Positions 51,664 to 61,722 are shown, numbered from the stretch's first letter. The stretch: DNA of 64,000 nucleotides from Palsa-1033 sp963735455 (GCA_963735455.1 CAVTKZ010000003.1:310001-374000), one strand, 5' to 3'. The notes: generated by a model from the letters alone, not told the origin. Made by a program: numbers and translations.

Positions 51664-52726
51664 ATGTTCGACCGCCTCCTCGGCCTCTTCTCCCGCGATA
51701 TCGGGATCGACCTCGGGACCGCCAACACGCTGGTCCACGTTCGAAACCGGGGGATCGTGATCAGCGAGCCGAGCGTCGTGGCGATCGAGGCCAAGACCAA
51801 GAAGGTCCTGGCCATCGGGGCCGAGGCCAAGCGGATGGTCGGCCGCACGCCGGCCTCGATCATCGCCGTTCGGCCCGCTGCGCGACGGGGTGATCAGCGA
51901 CTTCGACGTGACCGAGCAGATGATCAAGTACTTCGTGAACCGGGTTCACGACCGGGTCGGCCTGATCCCCCGGCCGCGGATGCTCCTGGGCGTCCCGTCG
52001 GGGGTCACCGAGGTCGAGAAGCGGGCCGTCCGCGACGCCGCCCTCAACGCCGGCGCCCGCTGGGCGCGCCTGATCGAGGAGCCGATGGCTGCCGCGATCG
52101 GGGCCGGCCTGCCGGTCAGCGAGCCGTCGGGCAGCCTGATCGTCGACATCGGGGGCGGCACGACCGAGGTCGCCGTGATCAGCCTGGGCGGGATCGTGAT
52201 CGCCCGGAGCATCCGGATCGGCGGCGACGAGATGGACCAGGACATCGTCACGTTCGCCCGGCGCGAGTACAACCTGTTCCTGGGCGAGCGGACGGCCGAG
52301 GATATCAAGATCGCGATCGCCTCGGCCTATCCCGGCGAGTGGGACGCCCAGCGGGTGGTCCTGCGCGGCCGCGACCTGCTGACCGGCCTGCCGCGCAGCG
52401 TCGAGGTCGGCGCCGACCAGATCCGCGAGGCGATCGAGCCGTCGGTCCAGCAGATCGTCGACACGATCAAGGACACGATCGAGGAGACGCCGCCCGAGCT
52501 GGTCGCCGACATCATGGACCAGGGCATCGTCCTGGCCGGCGGCGGCGCCCTGCTGGCCGGCCTCGACCAGCGGATCGCGGAGGCGACCCAGATGCCGGTC
52601 CACATCGCCGACGACCCGCTGACCTGCGTGGCGCGCGGGACCGGGGTCGTCCTCGAGGAGCTGGCCACGAACCCGGCGATGCAGCGTGTGCTCGTCGCCG
52701 ACACGTACGCCCGCGCCCCGCGCTGA
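51664..52726 (+). CDS. mreB: Rod-shape determining protein MreB (one frame break)
   Basis: About 353 residues, actin-fold ATPase that organises lateral cell-wall synthesis. RDIGIDLGTANTLVHVRNRGIVISEPSVVAIE opens it; phosphate 2 loop LIVDIGGGTTEVAVISLGG, EEPMAAAIGAG and VLAGGGALLAGLD are intact. One extra base at CCC 51874-51876 breaks the frame between IAVRP and LRDGVISDFDVTEQMIKYF; the ATG at 51890 is internal, not a true start. A TATACT box about 95 nt upstream could be the promoter. Followed by mreC. Confidence 0.9.
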
Positions 52727-52750
52727 CGGCAGCCGGCTGGGTCGCCCGCG

Positions 52751-53707
52751 ATGACCGCCTTGCTCAACGACCGTCGGACGCGACGGCGCTCGATCACCTA
52801 CGTCGTGCTCCTGGTCACCTGCCTGGTGCTGATGGTCTTCTCCTCCAGCCCGCCCGTCCAGGAGCTCCAGAAGGGGGTCGCCTTCGCCTTCAAGCCGGTC
52901 CAGGCCGGCGTCGATTCGGTCGCCCGGGGGATCGGCTCACTGGTCGCCACGATCGGCGAGATCGACACCCTCCACCGGACGAACGACGAGCTCACCGCCG
53001 AGAACGCCATCCTGCGGGCCGAGAACGCCCGGGCCCAGGAGCTCGAGCGCGAGAACCAGATCCTGACCGGCCTGCTCCAGGTCCAGTCGGGCCTGGGCTT
53101 CCAGTCGATCGCGGCCAGCGTGATCGGCCGGGAGACCTCCGAGTTCCGGCGGGTGGTCACGATCGACGTCGGGACGGATCGAGGAATCGCGATCGGCGAC
53201 GTGGTCGTGGCCGACGGTGGGGCGCTGGCCGGCCGGGTGACCGACGTGACCGGCGACACGGCCAGCGTCCTGCTGATCAACGACACGACCTCGACGGTGA
53301 TCGGCCAGCTGGGCACCAACCAGGCGACCGGCTCGGTGATCGGCCAGCTGGGCGGGGTGCTGGTCATGGAGAACATCGATTCGACCGAGCGGGTCCAGAT
53401 CAACGACCAGGTCGTGACGGCCGGCATCGACCTGGGCAACGGCGTCCGCTCGCCGTTCCCCAAGGGCCTCCTGATCGGGACCGTCGTCGACGACCAGCGC
53501 GACGCGAACGCCGTGGTCCAGACCGCCTTCATCGAGCCGGCGGTCAACCTCGACAAGCTCGAGTACGTGCTGGTGATCACCAGCTACAAGGGCGGCCTGC
53601 CGCCGGTCGACCAGCAGGCCGTGCCCTGCCCGACCGGCTCGGGCACCCTGCCGGTCGGCGAGCAGCCCTGCGTGACTGCAAGCCCGTCGCCCGCGCGGGC
53701 CCCGTGA
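52751..53707 (+). CDS. mreC: Rod-shape determining protein MreC
   Basis: 318 residues. A single N-terminal membrane helix (ITYVVLLVTCLVLMVFSS), then a coiled coil (IDTLHRTNDELTAENAILRAENARAQELERENQ, about residues 75-107) and the two β-barrel domains (ASVIGRETSEFRRVVTIDVGTDRGIAIGDVVVADGG, ... PKGLLIGTV). It would span the membrane and link MreB filaments to wall synthases. It lies 24 bp after mreB; mreD, pbp2 and rodA do not follow. Confidence 0.9.
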   Translation: MTALLNDRRTRRRSITYVVLLVTCLVLMVFSSSPPVQELQKGVAFAFKPVQAGVDSVARGIGSLVATIGEIDTLHRTNDELTAENAILRAENARAQELERENQILTGLLQVQSGLGFQSIAASVIGRETSEFRRVVTIDVGTDRGIAIGDVVVADGGALAGRVTDVTGDTASVLLINDTTSTVIGQLGTNQATGSVIGQLGGVLVMENIDSTERVQINDQVVTAGIDLGNGVRSPFPKGLLIGTVVDDQRDANAVVQTAFIEPAVNLDKLEYVLVITSYKGGLPPVDQQAVPCPTGSGTLPVGEQPCVTASPSPARAP

Positions 53708-53711
53708 CGGC

Positions 53712-53717
53712 TAGGCT
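53712..53717 (+). promoter_or_regulatory. -10 box upstream of the rmlA leader
   Basis: TAGGCT followed by 8 nt and the first mini-ORF ATG at 53726. It would drive the rml operon with a leader that begins at the mini-ORF start codon. Confidence 0.4.
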
Positions 53718-53725
53718 GTCGCTCC

Positions 53726-53757
53726 ATGACAGGTGCGCGATGACGGGCCGGCGATGA
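53726..53757 (+). promoter_or_regulatory. Two overlapping five-codon leader ORFs before rmlA
   Basis: ATG 53726 reads MTGAR-stop; its TGA overlaps ATG 53740, which reads MTGRR-stop; that TGA overlaps the rmlA ATG at 53754. Both end in CGA-TGA. The chained ATGA overlaps would let a ribosome pass from one to the next. Whether they are translated is unknown. Confidence 0.35.
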
Positions 53758-54517
53758 AGGGCATCGTCCTCGCCGGCGGCACGGCGACCCGGCTCTTCCC
53801 GCTCACGATCGTGACCAACAAGCACCTCCTGCCGATCTACGACCGGCCGATGATCTACTACCCGATCGCGACCCTGGCCGGGATGGGCATCCGCGAGGTG
53901 ATGGTGATCGTCGGCGGCAAGAGCGTCGGCGACGTCGTCGAGCTGCTGGCCGACGGCTCCCACTTCGGGCTCGACCTGACCTACCGCTACCAGCACGGGG
54001 CGCTGGGCATCGCCCACGCCATCGGCCTGGCCCGCGACTTCGTCGGCGACGAGGCGTTCTGCTGCGTCCTGGGCGACAACATCCTGCTGGGCGAGCCGCT
54101 GGCCGCCGGTCGCCGCCGAGTTCGAGGCCGGCGCCTACGGCGCCGGGACGCTCCTCTACCGGGTGCCCGATCCGGAGCGCTTCGGCGTGGCCGAGCTCGG
54201 CCCGGACGGCGAGGTGCGTCGGGTTCGAGGAGAAGCCGGCCGTGCCCAAGAGCGACCTGATCCCGATCGGCGTCTACTTCCTGCGGGCGGGCGCGTTCGA
54301 CGTGATCGACCAGCTGGCGCCGTCCGGCCGGGGCGAGTTCGAGATCACCGACGTCCTCAACCATTACATCCCCGAGGGCGGCCTGTACACCCAGGTCTAC
54401 GACGGCCACTGGGCCGATGCCGGGACGGTTCCCTCGCTGATGCGCGCCGCGGCGATTGCCGCCGAGGACGACGCCGCCGGCCGCCTCGGGCCCGCCCCCC
54501 AGCGGCCGGGCCGCTAG
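53754..54517 (+). CDS. rmlA: Glucose-1-phosphate thymidylyltransferase (two frame breaks)
   Basis: About 253 residues: first enzyme of dTDP-L-rhamnose synthesis, making dTDP-glucose. The N-terminal signature is LAGGTATRLFPLTIVTNKHLLPIYDRPMIYYPIATL, and CCVLGDNILLG is the metal/Asp loop. Extra bases near 54108 and 54222 break the frame; the middle reads VAAEFEAGAYGAGTLLYRVPDPERFGVAEL and the end GFEEKPAVPKSDLIPIGVYFL ... VYDGHWADAGTVPSL. Heads rmlA-B-D-C. Confidence 0.86.
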
Positions 54518-54524
54518 GCGCCCG

Positions 54525-55669
54525 ATGGCCTCCGGCGAGGAACGACTCGGGCCCGGCCCGCACCTGCTCGTGACCGGCGGCGCAGGCTTCATCGGATCGT
54601 CGTTCGTGCGCCAGGTCCTGGCCCGCGACGACGGCACCCGGATCACCGTCCTGGACACGCTGACCTACGCCGGCAACGAGGCCAACCTGCAGCCCGTCCT
54701 GGAGCGAGCCGGGGCAGGCCGCCCGGCTGCGCTTCGTGCGCGGCGACATCGCCGACCCGGCGACGGTCGGGCCGCTCGTCGCGGAGGTCGACGCGGTCGT
54801 CAACTTCGCCGCCGAGTCGCACGTCGACCGCTCGATCCTCGATCCCGAGGCGTTCCTGCGGACCGGCGTGATCGGCGTCCACGTCCTGCTCGACGCCTGC
54901 CGGGCCCAGTCGGCGGCCCTGGCGGCCGGCGAGCGGCGCACGGCGAGTGGCGATCCGCGGCCCGCGCCGCGCTACCTGCAGGTCAGCACCGACGAGGTCT
55001 ACGGCTCGGTCGAGACGGGCCGTTCGGTCGAGTCCGACGCGCTCGAGCCGCGCTCGCCGTACGCCGCCGCCAAGGCCTCCGGCGAGCTGCTCGTCCGGAG
55101 CTATGTCGTCACCCACGGCGTCGACGCCGTCGTGACCCGCGGCTCGAACACCTACGGGCCGTATCACCACCCCGAGAAGCTGATCCCCCTGTTCATCACC
55201 AACGCCCTCGAGGATCGTCCGCTGCCGCTCTACGGCGACGGCCTCCAGCAGCGCGACTGGCTGTACGTGACCGACCACGCCGGGGCGATCGAGACGGTCC
55301 TCCGGCGCGGCGCCAGCGGCGAGACGTACAACATCCCGGGCTCCGCCGAGCTGACCAACCGGGAGGTCGTCCGGCTGCTGCTCGAGGCCCTGGGCAAGCC
55401 CTGGTCGCTGGTGCGCACGGTCGAGGACCGGCCCGGCCACGACCGGCGCTACGCCCTCGACGGCTCGAAGCTGGCCGCCCTGGGCTGGCGCAACCAGGTC
55501 GAGTTCGGCGATGGGCTGCGCCGGACCGTCGACTGGTTCCGGGCCAACGAAGGCTGGTGGCGGGCGATCAAGGCGCGGCGACTGGGACGCCTACTACGAG
55601 CGCCAGTACGGCCGCCGCCTGGCCGGCTCCGAGCCGGCGGGCGCCGAACCTGGGCGTCCGGCGAGCTGA
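54525..55669 (+). CDS. rmlB: dTDP-glucose 4,6-dehydratase (two frame breaks)
   Basis: About 380 residues, second step of dTDP-rhamnose synthesis (SDR fold with NAD). VTGGAGFIGSSFVRQVL (nucleotide loop), VLDTLTYAGNEANL, FAAESHVDRSI, the catalytic STDEVYG and YAAAKASGELLVRSY, and SNTYGPYHHPEKLIPLFI. One extra base near 54723 splits the N-terminus and another near 55578 splits the C-terminus, after which DWDAYYERQYGRRLAG ends at 55669. The rmlD GTG begins 2 bp later. Confidence 0.88.
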
Positions 55670-55670
55670 C

Positions 55671-56650
55671 GTGCGGGTCGCGGTCACCGGCAGCGGCGGA
55701 CGGCTGGGCCGGGCGCTCCTGGCGGCCCTCGCCGATGCGCCGTTCACCGGGCTCTCGGGACCGCTCGCCTGGCGGCGGCCCGAGTACGACCTCGATGACC
55801 CGGCGGCCCCTGGCCGGCTGATCGCCCGCGATCGGCCCGAGCTGATCGTCCACAGCGCGGCCTGGACTGACGTCGACGGCTGCGCCCGGGACCCCGATCT
55901 CGCCCTGCGGCGCAACGGCGAGGCAGTCGGCGCCCTGGCCGCCGAGGCCGCGGCGAGCGGGGATCGACCTGATCCTCATCTCGACCAACGAGGTCTTCGA
56001 CGGCCGGCGGACCGATGGCCGCGGCTATCGCCCGGGCGATCAACCCAACCCGATCAACGCCTACGGGGCGAGCAAGCTGGCCGGCGAGCTGGCGGCGGCT
56101 CGCGCCTACGGCTGGTCGGTCGGGGATGCCCGGCAGCCGCCGGCCGGGCCCGGAGTTCCGGCCACGGGCCCGTCACTGGCGATCATCCGAACGGCCTGGC
56201 TGTACGGGCCGCCGGGCAACGATTTCCCCGAGAAGATCGCCCACGCCGCCGAACGCGCGCGGACTGCCGGCGAGGCGCTCCGGGTGGTTGGCGACGAGAC
56301 CGGCTCGCCGACCTTCACCCTGGACCTGGCCGAGGCGATCGTCGAGCTGATCGGTTCGGGCGCACGCCTGGCCGGGATCCACCACGTCGTGAACGCCGGC
56401 GCGATCAGCCGGGCCGGCTGGGCGCGGGCGGTCCTCGCCGGCCTGGCGATCGAGGTGGCGATCGACGAGGTGCCCGGCCTCGACCTGGCAGCGCGCCTCG
56501 AGCGCGCCGGCGTGGGCCGTCCTCGAGGCCGGCGAGTCGCCGGCCACGCTCGAGCCGCTGCGCCAGTGGAACGCGGCGCTGGCCGACTACCTGCCCACCC
56601 TGCGCCGCCAGCTCGCTGGACGAGCGGCCGTCCCGAGCACGCCCCGATGA
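55671..56650 (+). CDS. rmlD: dTDP-4-dehydrorhamnose reductase (two frame breaks)
   Basis: About 325 residues, the NAD(P)H reductase that finishes dTDP-L-rhamnose. VAVTGSGGRLGRALLAAL (nucleotide loop), HSAAWTDVDGC, the segment IDLILISTNEVFDG and YGASKLAGELAAARAYG (YxxxK) are present once frames are joined. Extra bases lie in GGGG 55959-55962 and in GGG 56514-56516. The end VLEAGESPATLEPLRQWNAALADYLPTL is in the third frame, stopping at 56650 and overlapping rmlC by ATGA. An insert between YxxxK and the TAWLYG motif (about 20 residues) is longer than in typical RmlD. Confidence 0.85.
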
Positions 56651-57229
56651 GCCACGAACCGGAGGCCGCTCCATCGAGCCTGCCGGGCGTGCGCTGGTCG
56701 TCGATCGCCCGCCATGGCGACGCCCGCGGCTCGTTCCGCGAGCTGTGGCGGGCGTCGGCCGGCTTCGACCTCGACCCGCGCTGGACCGGCGCACCTGACG
56801 CCCGTTTCGTGCAGGCCAACCTGTCCACCTCGGCCGCCGGCGTCCTGCGCGGCCTGCACTACCACCGCCGCCAGCTCGACCAGTGGATCGTGGCCAGCGG
56901 CCGGGCGCTGGTCGCCCTGGTCGACGTCCGGCCGGTGCTCGACGGCCGGGGTCCGGCCGTGGTCGAGACGCGCGAGCTGGCCGCCGACGGCACGGTCACG
57001 ATTCCGATCGGCGTGGCCCACGGCTTCCTGGCCCTCGAGCCGCTCGAGCTGATCTACCTGGTCACCAACGAATACGACGGCTCGGACGAGCTCGGCTTCG
57101 CCTGGGATGACCCGGCCGTCGGCGTGGCCTGGCCGGCCTGCCCGACCGACGGATGGCCGGCCGATCCTGTCCGAGCGGGACCAGCACAACCCGACCCTCG
57201 CGGCACTGGTCGAGCGCCTCCGCTCGTAG
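56647..57229 (+). CDS. rmlC: dTDP-4-dehydrorhamnose 3,5-epimerase family protein (one frame break)
   Basis: About 193 residues, cupin-fold epimerase. DARGSFRELWR, VQANLSTSAAGVLRGLHYH (catalytic His), QWIVASGRALVALVDVRP and IPIGVAHGFLALEPLELIYLVTNEYD match RmlC. A frame break near 57150 hides the end, SERDQHNPTLAALVERLRS, stopping at 57229. ATGA overlap with rmlD completes the rmlABDC operon. Confidence 0.86.
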
Positions 57230-57374
57230 ATCCCGGTGCGTGGAGCGCCACGCCATCGGAATCGGCGGCGGTGCATGGCGCACCGGGCCGACTACCATCA
57301 ACAACACCACAGGGCCTCCGACCGCGCCGCACCGACCGGCCGCTCGGACGTTGGGGTCATCCGGCCCCGGGACC

Positions 57375-58399
57375 ATGTCGGCATTGAGTCGGGCAACCCC
57401 CTCCGGGAGTCTGGGGATTGCCCTCGGGTCCGGGTCGTCGGCGATGCCAGCGAGCGGACCGCGGAAGCTCGGAGACTCCCGTTGCGCAAGACTTCTCGGC
57501 GCCCTGTCCCTGGCCTGCGTGATCGGCCTGGCCGCGTTCGTCCCGGCCGCCTCGGCCGCGACCCTGTCGAACGCCAAGGTCGTGATCATCGTGGGGCCGG
57601 TCGAGGGCAGCACCGCCTCGTACATCTCCGATGCCACGAGCACCGCCGCGGTGGCCCGCCAGTACAGCTCGAACGTGATCACGATCTTCTCGCCGTACGC
57701 CACCTGGGCCGCGGTCGAGCCCGCTCTCCAGGGCGCGTCGATCGTCGTCTACTTCGGCCACGGCAACGGCTGGCCCAGCCCGTACACCCCGTTCCAGGAG
57801 GACACCAAGGACGGCCTCGGCCTGAATGCGCGCCTCGAACGCGGGCAACTCGAACGTCAAGTACTACGGCGCGAACGACCTCGAGAAGTACATCAAGCTG
57901 GCCCCCAACGCCGTGGTGATCCTTGGCCACCTGTGCTACTCGGCCGGCAACTCGGAGGCCCAGAACCCCGCCCCGACCCTGACCGTGGCCGAGCAGCGCG
58001 TCGACAACATGGGCGCCGGCTGGCTCCAGACCGGGCGCCCGGGCGGTGATCTCCGAGCCGTACTCGAACCTGGCCGGCTGGTATGTCCAGGGCCTGTTCA
58101 CCGTGAACGAGACGATCAACGCCCTGTGGCAGGGCGCCCCCAACTTCAACCACAACGTCCAGTCCTGGACCTCGGTCCGCAACACCTGGGCGAGCGTCCA
58201 GCTCGACACGAACCCGCACGCGACCGGCAACGAGCACTTCAACCGGGCGATCAGCGGCGACATGAACCTGCTCACGCCATCCGTGGTCGGCATTCCGATC
58301 TCGTCGCCCTACGGCCACGTGACCCTGTCCCAGGCCGGCGGCACGCGGACCCTGGCCGGCTCGGTCCTGCTGCGCACGCCCGGACCCCGGCCGCGCTGA
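57375..58399 (+). CDS. Secreted caspase-like (clan CD) protein (two frame breaks)
   Basis: About 340 residues with a signal peptide (LLGALSLACVIGLAAFVPAASA) and an α/β domain: VVIIVGPVEGSTASYISDA, IVVYFGHGNGWP, AVVILGHLCYSAGNSEAQ, then ARAVISEPYSNLAGWYVQGLF. His in GHGN and Cys in LCYSAGN after successive hydrophobic strands match the His-Cys dyad layout of caspase/gingipain/CHAT folds. Extra bases near 57830 and at GGG 58032-58034 break the frame. I cannot assign a named family. It might be a cell-surface protease, or inactive. Confidence 0.55.
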
Positions 58400-58423
58400 T
58401 CGCGGCGGGTGCGTCCAGCGCCC

Positions 58424-58429
58424 TACACT
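58424..58429 (+). promoter_or_regulatory. -10 box of leaderless-type promoter, GT2 gene
   Basis: TACACT followed by 6 nt and the ATG at 58436, without a ribosome-binding site. Confidence 0.5.
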
Positions 58430-58435
58430 GGCGGC

Positions 58436-59197
58436 ATGGTGTCTGATCTCCGGCCCGGGGTGTGGGTCGTCATGCCGACCTACAACGAGGCCGAGAACCT
58501 GCCGGGGATCGCCGCCGCCGTCCTCGAAGCGCTGCCGGCGGCCACCCTCCTGGTGGTCGATGACGGGTCGCCCGACGGGACCGGTCAGCTGGCCGACGGC
58601 CTGGCCGCCGCCGACGAGCGGATCAGGGTCCGCCACCGGAAGGCCAAGCAGGGCCTCGGCCGGGCGTACCTCGACGGCTTCGGGCTGGCCCTCGCCGGCG
58701 GCGCCGAGATCGTCGTCCAGATGGACGCCGACTGGTCGCACGATCCGGCCAGCTTGGCCGGACTGGTCGCCCCGATCACTGCCGACGCTGCCGACCTGGT
58801 GATCGGCTCGCGCTACGTGGCCGGCGGCGGAGTCGTCGACTGGGGGCCTGCCCGGCGGGTGATCTCGCGTGGCGGCAGCCTGTTTGCCCGGACAGTCCTG
58901 CGCCTGGCGCCCCACGACCTGACCGGTGGTTTCAAGGCCTGGCGTGGCGCGACCCTGGGCTCGATTCCGTTCGACGGGATCCACGCCGGCGGCTACGTCT
59001 TCCAGATCGAGACCACCTTCCTGGCCAGCCGCCTGGGCGCCCGGATCAGCGAGGTCCCGATCACCTTCCATGATCGACGGGTCGGCCAGTCCAAGATGTC
59101 CCGGCGGATCATCGGCGAGGCCCTGATCGTCGTCCTGCAGCTGCGCTGGGACGAGCTCCGCGGGCGGGGCCCGGAGCGCCAGCCCCGGCAGGCGTGA
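58436..59197 (+). CDS. Polyprenol monophosphomannose synthase-like glycosyltransferase
   Basis: 253 residues, GT2 family. VWVVMPTYNEAENLPGIAAAVLEALP, VVDDGSPDGTGQLADGLA, the metal-binding MDADWSHDP, IGSRYVAGGGVVDWGPARRVISRGGSLFAR and GGYVFQIETTFLASRLGARISEVPITFHDR match DPM1/Ppm1-type enzymes that make polyprenol-phosphate mannose. The soluble synthase has no C-terminal membrane domain, so it acts on the lipid carrier at the membrane. The product could feed GT39-type transferases such as the one at 6732-8280. Overlaps the next gene by GTGA. Confidence 0.87.
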   Translation: MVSDLRPGVWVVMPTYNEAENLPGIAAAVLEALPAATLLVVDDGSPDGTGQLADGLAAADERIRVRHRKAKQGLGRAYLDGFGLALAGGAEIVVQMDADWSHDPASLAGLVAPITADAADLVIGSRYVAGGGVVDWGPARRVISRGGSLFARTVLRLAPHDLTGGFKAWRGATLGSIPFDGIHAGGYVFQIETTFLASRLGARISEVPITFHDRRVGQSKMSRRIIGEALIVVLQLRWDELRGRGPERQPRQA

Positions 59198-60526
59198 CGG
59201 CGGGTTCGCCGCCGGGCGCCGGCCCGGAGCCACTCGGGCTGCGGGTGGTCATGGACACCCGGCCGCTCGAGGACCCGGGTCGGGCGCCGACCACCGCCCT
59301 GTACCTCGGCGAGCTCCTGGCGGCCTACGACGCCGAGCCGCTCGAGGGTGAGTCGTTCGCCTTCCTGGTCGGGCTGAGCCGGCCCGATCCGACCGAGTCG
59401 TTCGCCAACCTGGAGGTTGCCGCCCGGCGCCGGATGCCACCCAGCCAGCTCCTCCGCTCGGGCGCCCTGACGGTCGATCCGTTCCTGCTCCGCGGGGCGT
59501 CGATCGGCTCGGCCTGGTGGGCCGAGCAGGGCGGCGCGGCGGGGGCCGTCTTCCACACGGCGGCCGGGGCGATCCCGATCGGCTCGCGGCTGCCCGTCGT
59601 GGTGACCCTCCTCGACCTGGCGCCGTGGGAGCTGCCCGCGGTCTACCAGCGCAGCCCGGCGGCGGCCTTCGGCCAGCGCCTGCGCGGCCGGATCCTGCGC
59701 GACGCGGCGGCGGTGATCGTGGGCAGCGAGGCGACCGCCCGGGCGGTCCTCAGCCTGCTCCGCGTCCGGCCGGAACGGATCGTCGTCGTGCCCCTGGCTG
59801 CCCGCACCGCTTTCCAGCCCGCCGGCGACCGCCACGGCGGCCGATCCTCAAGCCGGCGGGCCGGCTCGCCGGATGGCAGCACCGATCCGCGCTCCGACCG
59901 GGAGCGGCTCGGCCTGGCCGGCGGCTACCTGGTCTACTCCGGTCGCTACGACGCCCGCCAGGACCTCGGCTCGCTGATCGGGGCGCTCAGCCGGCTGGCC
60001 GGCTCGGGCCGCCCGGCCGGACTGGGTCCGGCCACGTCCTGGCCACCCCGGGTGCTCCTGATCGGGGCCTCGCCCGATGACCGGGCGTCCCTCGCCCGGG
60101 TCGCCGCCCGACAGGGTGCTGGCGACCTGATCGCCTACGCTCCGGCCCTGGCCGACGAGCGGGTCGCCGGGCTGGTGGCCGGGGCCCGCGCGGCGATCCT
60201 GCCGTCGATCAGCGAAGCCGCCGGGCTGCCCGCGATCGAGGCCCTGGCCGCCGGGACGCCGGTGATCGCCAGCGCCGTCGGGGCGTTGCCCGAGATCGTC
60301 GGCGCGGGCCGGGATCCTCGTCGAGCCGCGCGACCCGGATCGGCTGGCGGCCGCCATCTCGGCGGCCTGGGTCGATGACGGCCTGTGGGGCCGGTTGCAG
60401 GCCGAGGCGCTGACCCGCTCCGGTCCCAATCGGCGGACCTGGGCCGATGTCGCCCGGGCCACCCGGGTCGTGTACACCGACGTCGGCGCCCGGCGGGCGC
60501 CGGAGGACGAGGTGACCGGAATCTGA
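59194..60526 (+). CDS. Family 1/4 glycosyltransferase (one frame break)
   Basis: About 443 residues, GT-B fold. LGLRVVMDTRPLEDPGRAPTTALYLGELL opens it; YLVYSGRYDARQDLGSLIGALSRL and VLLIGASPDD precede the donor-site EX7E motif in PSISEAAGLPAIEALAAGTPVIAS. One extra base at GGG 60306-60308 interrupts the frame after ALPEIVGAG; the rest (GILVEPRDPDRLAAAISAAW) ends at 60526. GTG start overlapping the mannose-phosphate synthase stop. Likely builds a surface glycan with the nearby rml products; specificity unknown. Confidence 0.8.
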
Positions 60527-60551
60527 GCCGCGCTGCCGCGATTGCCCCGGG

Positions 60552-61709
60552 CTACGGCCCGCCGTCGCGGGGCGGGGCGTGGGTTCCGTCCTTGTAGCGT
60601 CACCGGTGTGCCCCAGGTCAGGACGTTCACGAAGGTCTGGCCGACGGTCAGGCTGACCAGGTGGCCCTTGGCGTCGTAGAACAGGGTCGGTCCGCTCGTC
60701 GACTTCTTGCGCCAGGTGCCCTTGATCGTGTGCCCGTTCGTGGCGATCCAGGCCGGGCCGCTGCCGATCGACGGTCGCCTCGAGGCGGTGCTTGTACGCC
60801 TCGCCGTCGTTGAGCGGCCCGAACTTCATCCACATGACGATCACGTTCGTCGGCGCGATCCGGACCTTGTTCGCCGCGTCGTGCTGGGCACCTTCGACGC
60901 TGACCGTGCGCAGATAGGTGTTGGTTGTTCGGTCGTAGCTGTACTTGATCGTGTTATGGGGGTAGGCAAAGGTGATCGTGCCGCCCACCGGCCGGACGCT
61001 GAGGGTGCTCGGCGGGTTGAACGTCCAGATCGGCTTGGGCGCGGCCGTCGCGTGGAGGAGGCCGGCCAGGTGGCGGAGCTGGCTGCCGGTCGTGTACAGG
61101 TTGTGCGGCGCCGCTCGAGTGCTGATCCGACGGAAGGAGGGGCCATAGCGGAACTCGTCGGCGTTGTAGACCAGCTGGCCGCTGCCCTGGGCCAGGAGCG
61201 TCGAGAGGGCCTGCGGGGAGCCGCCGGCGTGGACGTACATCGCCTTGTACTCGGAGGCCCAGGCGATGAAGTAGTAGCGGGCGCTGCGGACGGGCCCGAC
61301 ATCGGTCGGGACGGAGTCGGCGAAGATCGCCATGTAGCGCGGGATGCCGCCCTCGGCCGGGGCCTGGAAGACGATCGAGGCCGAGCTCAGCCCCGACTGC
61401 GGCCGGGCCGGGCTCAGGTCGTCGATCATCACGGCGATCGGGTGGAGGGCGGCCTGGGCCGGGCTGACCAGCTGCGCCGGTCAGGGCCGACGGCACGAGC
61501 ACCGGGCTGGGGCTCGGGCTGGGGCTGGGCGACGGCGACGGGCTGGCCACGGGCGTCGGGCTGGGAGCGCTGGACGGCGAGGGCGACGGGCTGGCCGCGG
61601 CGACGCTGCTCGAGCTCGGGGTCGGGGTCGTCGGCGAACAGCCAACCAGCAGGACCGCTGCGGCGGTCGCCAGTCCGACGAGCCAGTCCTGGCGCAGCCG
61701 TCCGATCAC
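60552..61709 (-). CDS. DUF3048 (YerB-like) lipoprotein (three frame breaks)
   Basis: About 385 residues. Lipobox LLVGC, a Ser/Pro repeat linker, then DUF3048 signatures VMIDDLSPARPQSGLSSASIVFQAPAEGGIPRYMAIF and VGPVRSARYYFIAWA, and the C-terminal domain with GHTIKGTWRKKSTSGPTLFYDAKGHLVSLTVGQTFV. Breaks near 61478, 60767 and 60594; with them joined the gene ends at the TAG 60552-60554. The GTG at 61709 is supported by TATTCT 7 nt upstream. The function of DUF3048 is unknown. Confidence 0.75.
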
Positions 61710-61716
61710 GCGCCGG

Positions 61717-61722
61717 AGAATA
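61717..61722 (-). promoter_or_regulatory. -10 box of leaderless-type promoter, DUF3048 gene
   Basis: On the minus strand TATTCT is followed by 7 nt and the GTG at 61709. It supports that start codon. Confidence 0.5.

Noticed and set aside
51890..52726. MreB starting at ATG 51890
   Set aside because: The conserved MreB N-terminus lies upstream from 51664 in another frame and joins after removing one base of CCC at 51874-51876.
54456..56798. A single 780-residue protein spanning rmlB and rmlD
   Set aside because: It is an artefact of one frame passing through two genes, each of which switches frame; known RmlB and RmlD motifs are divided among three frames.
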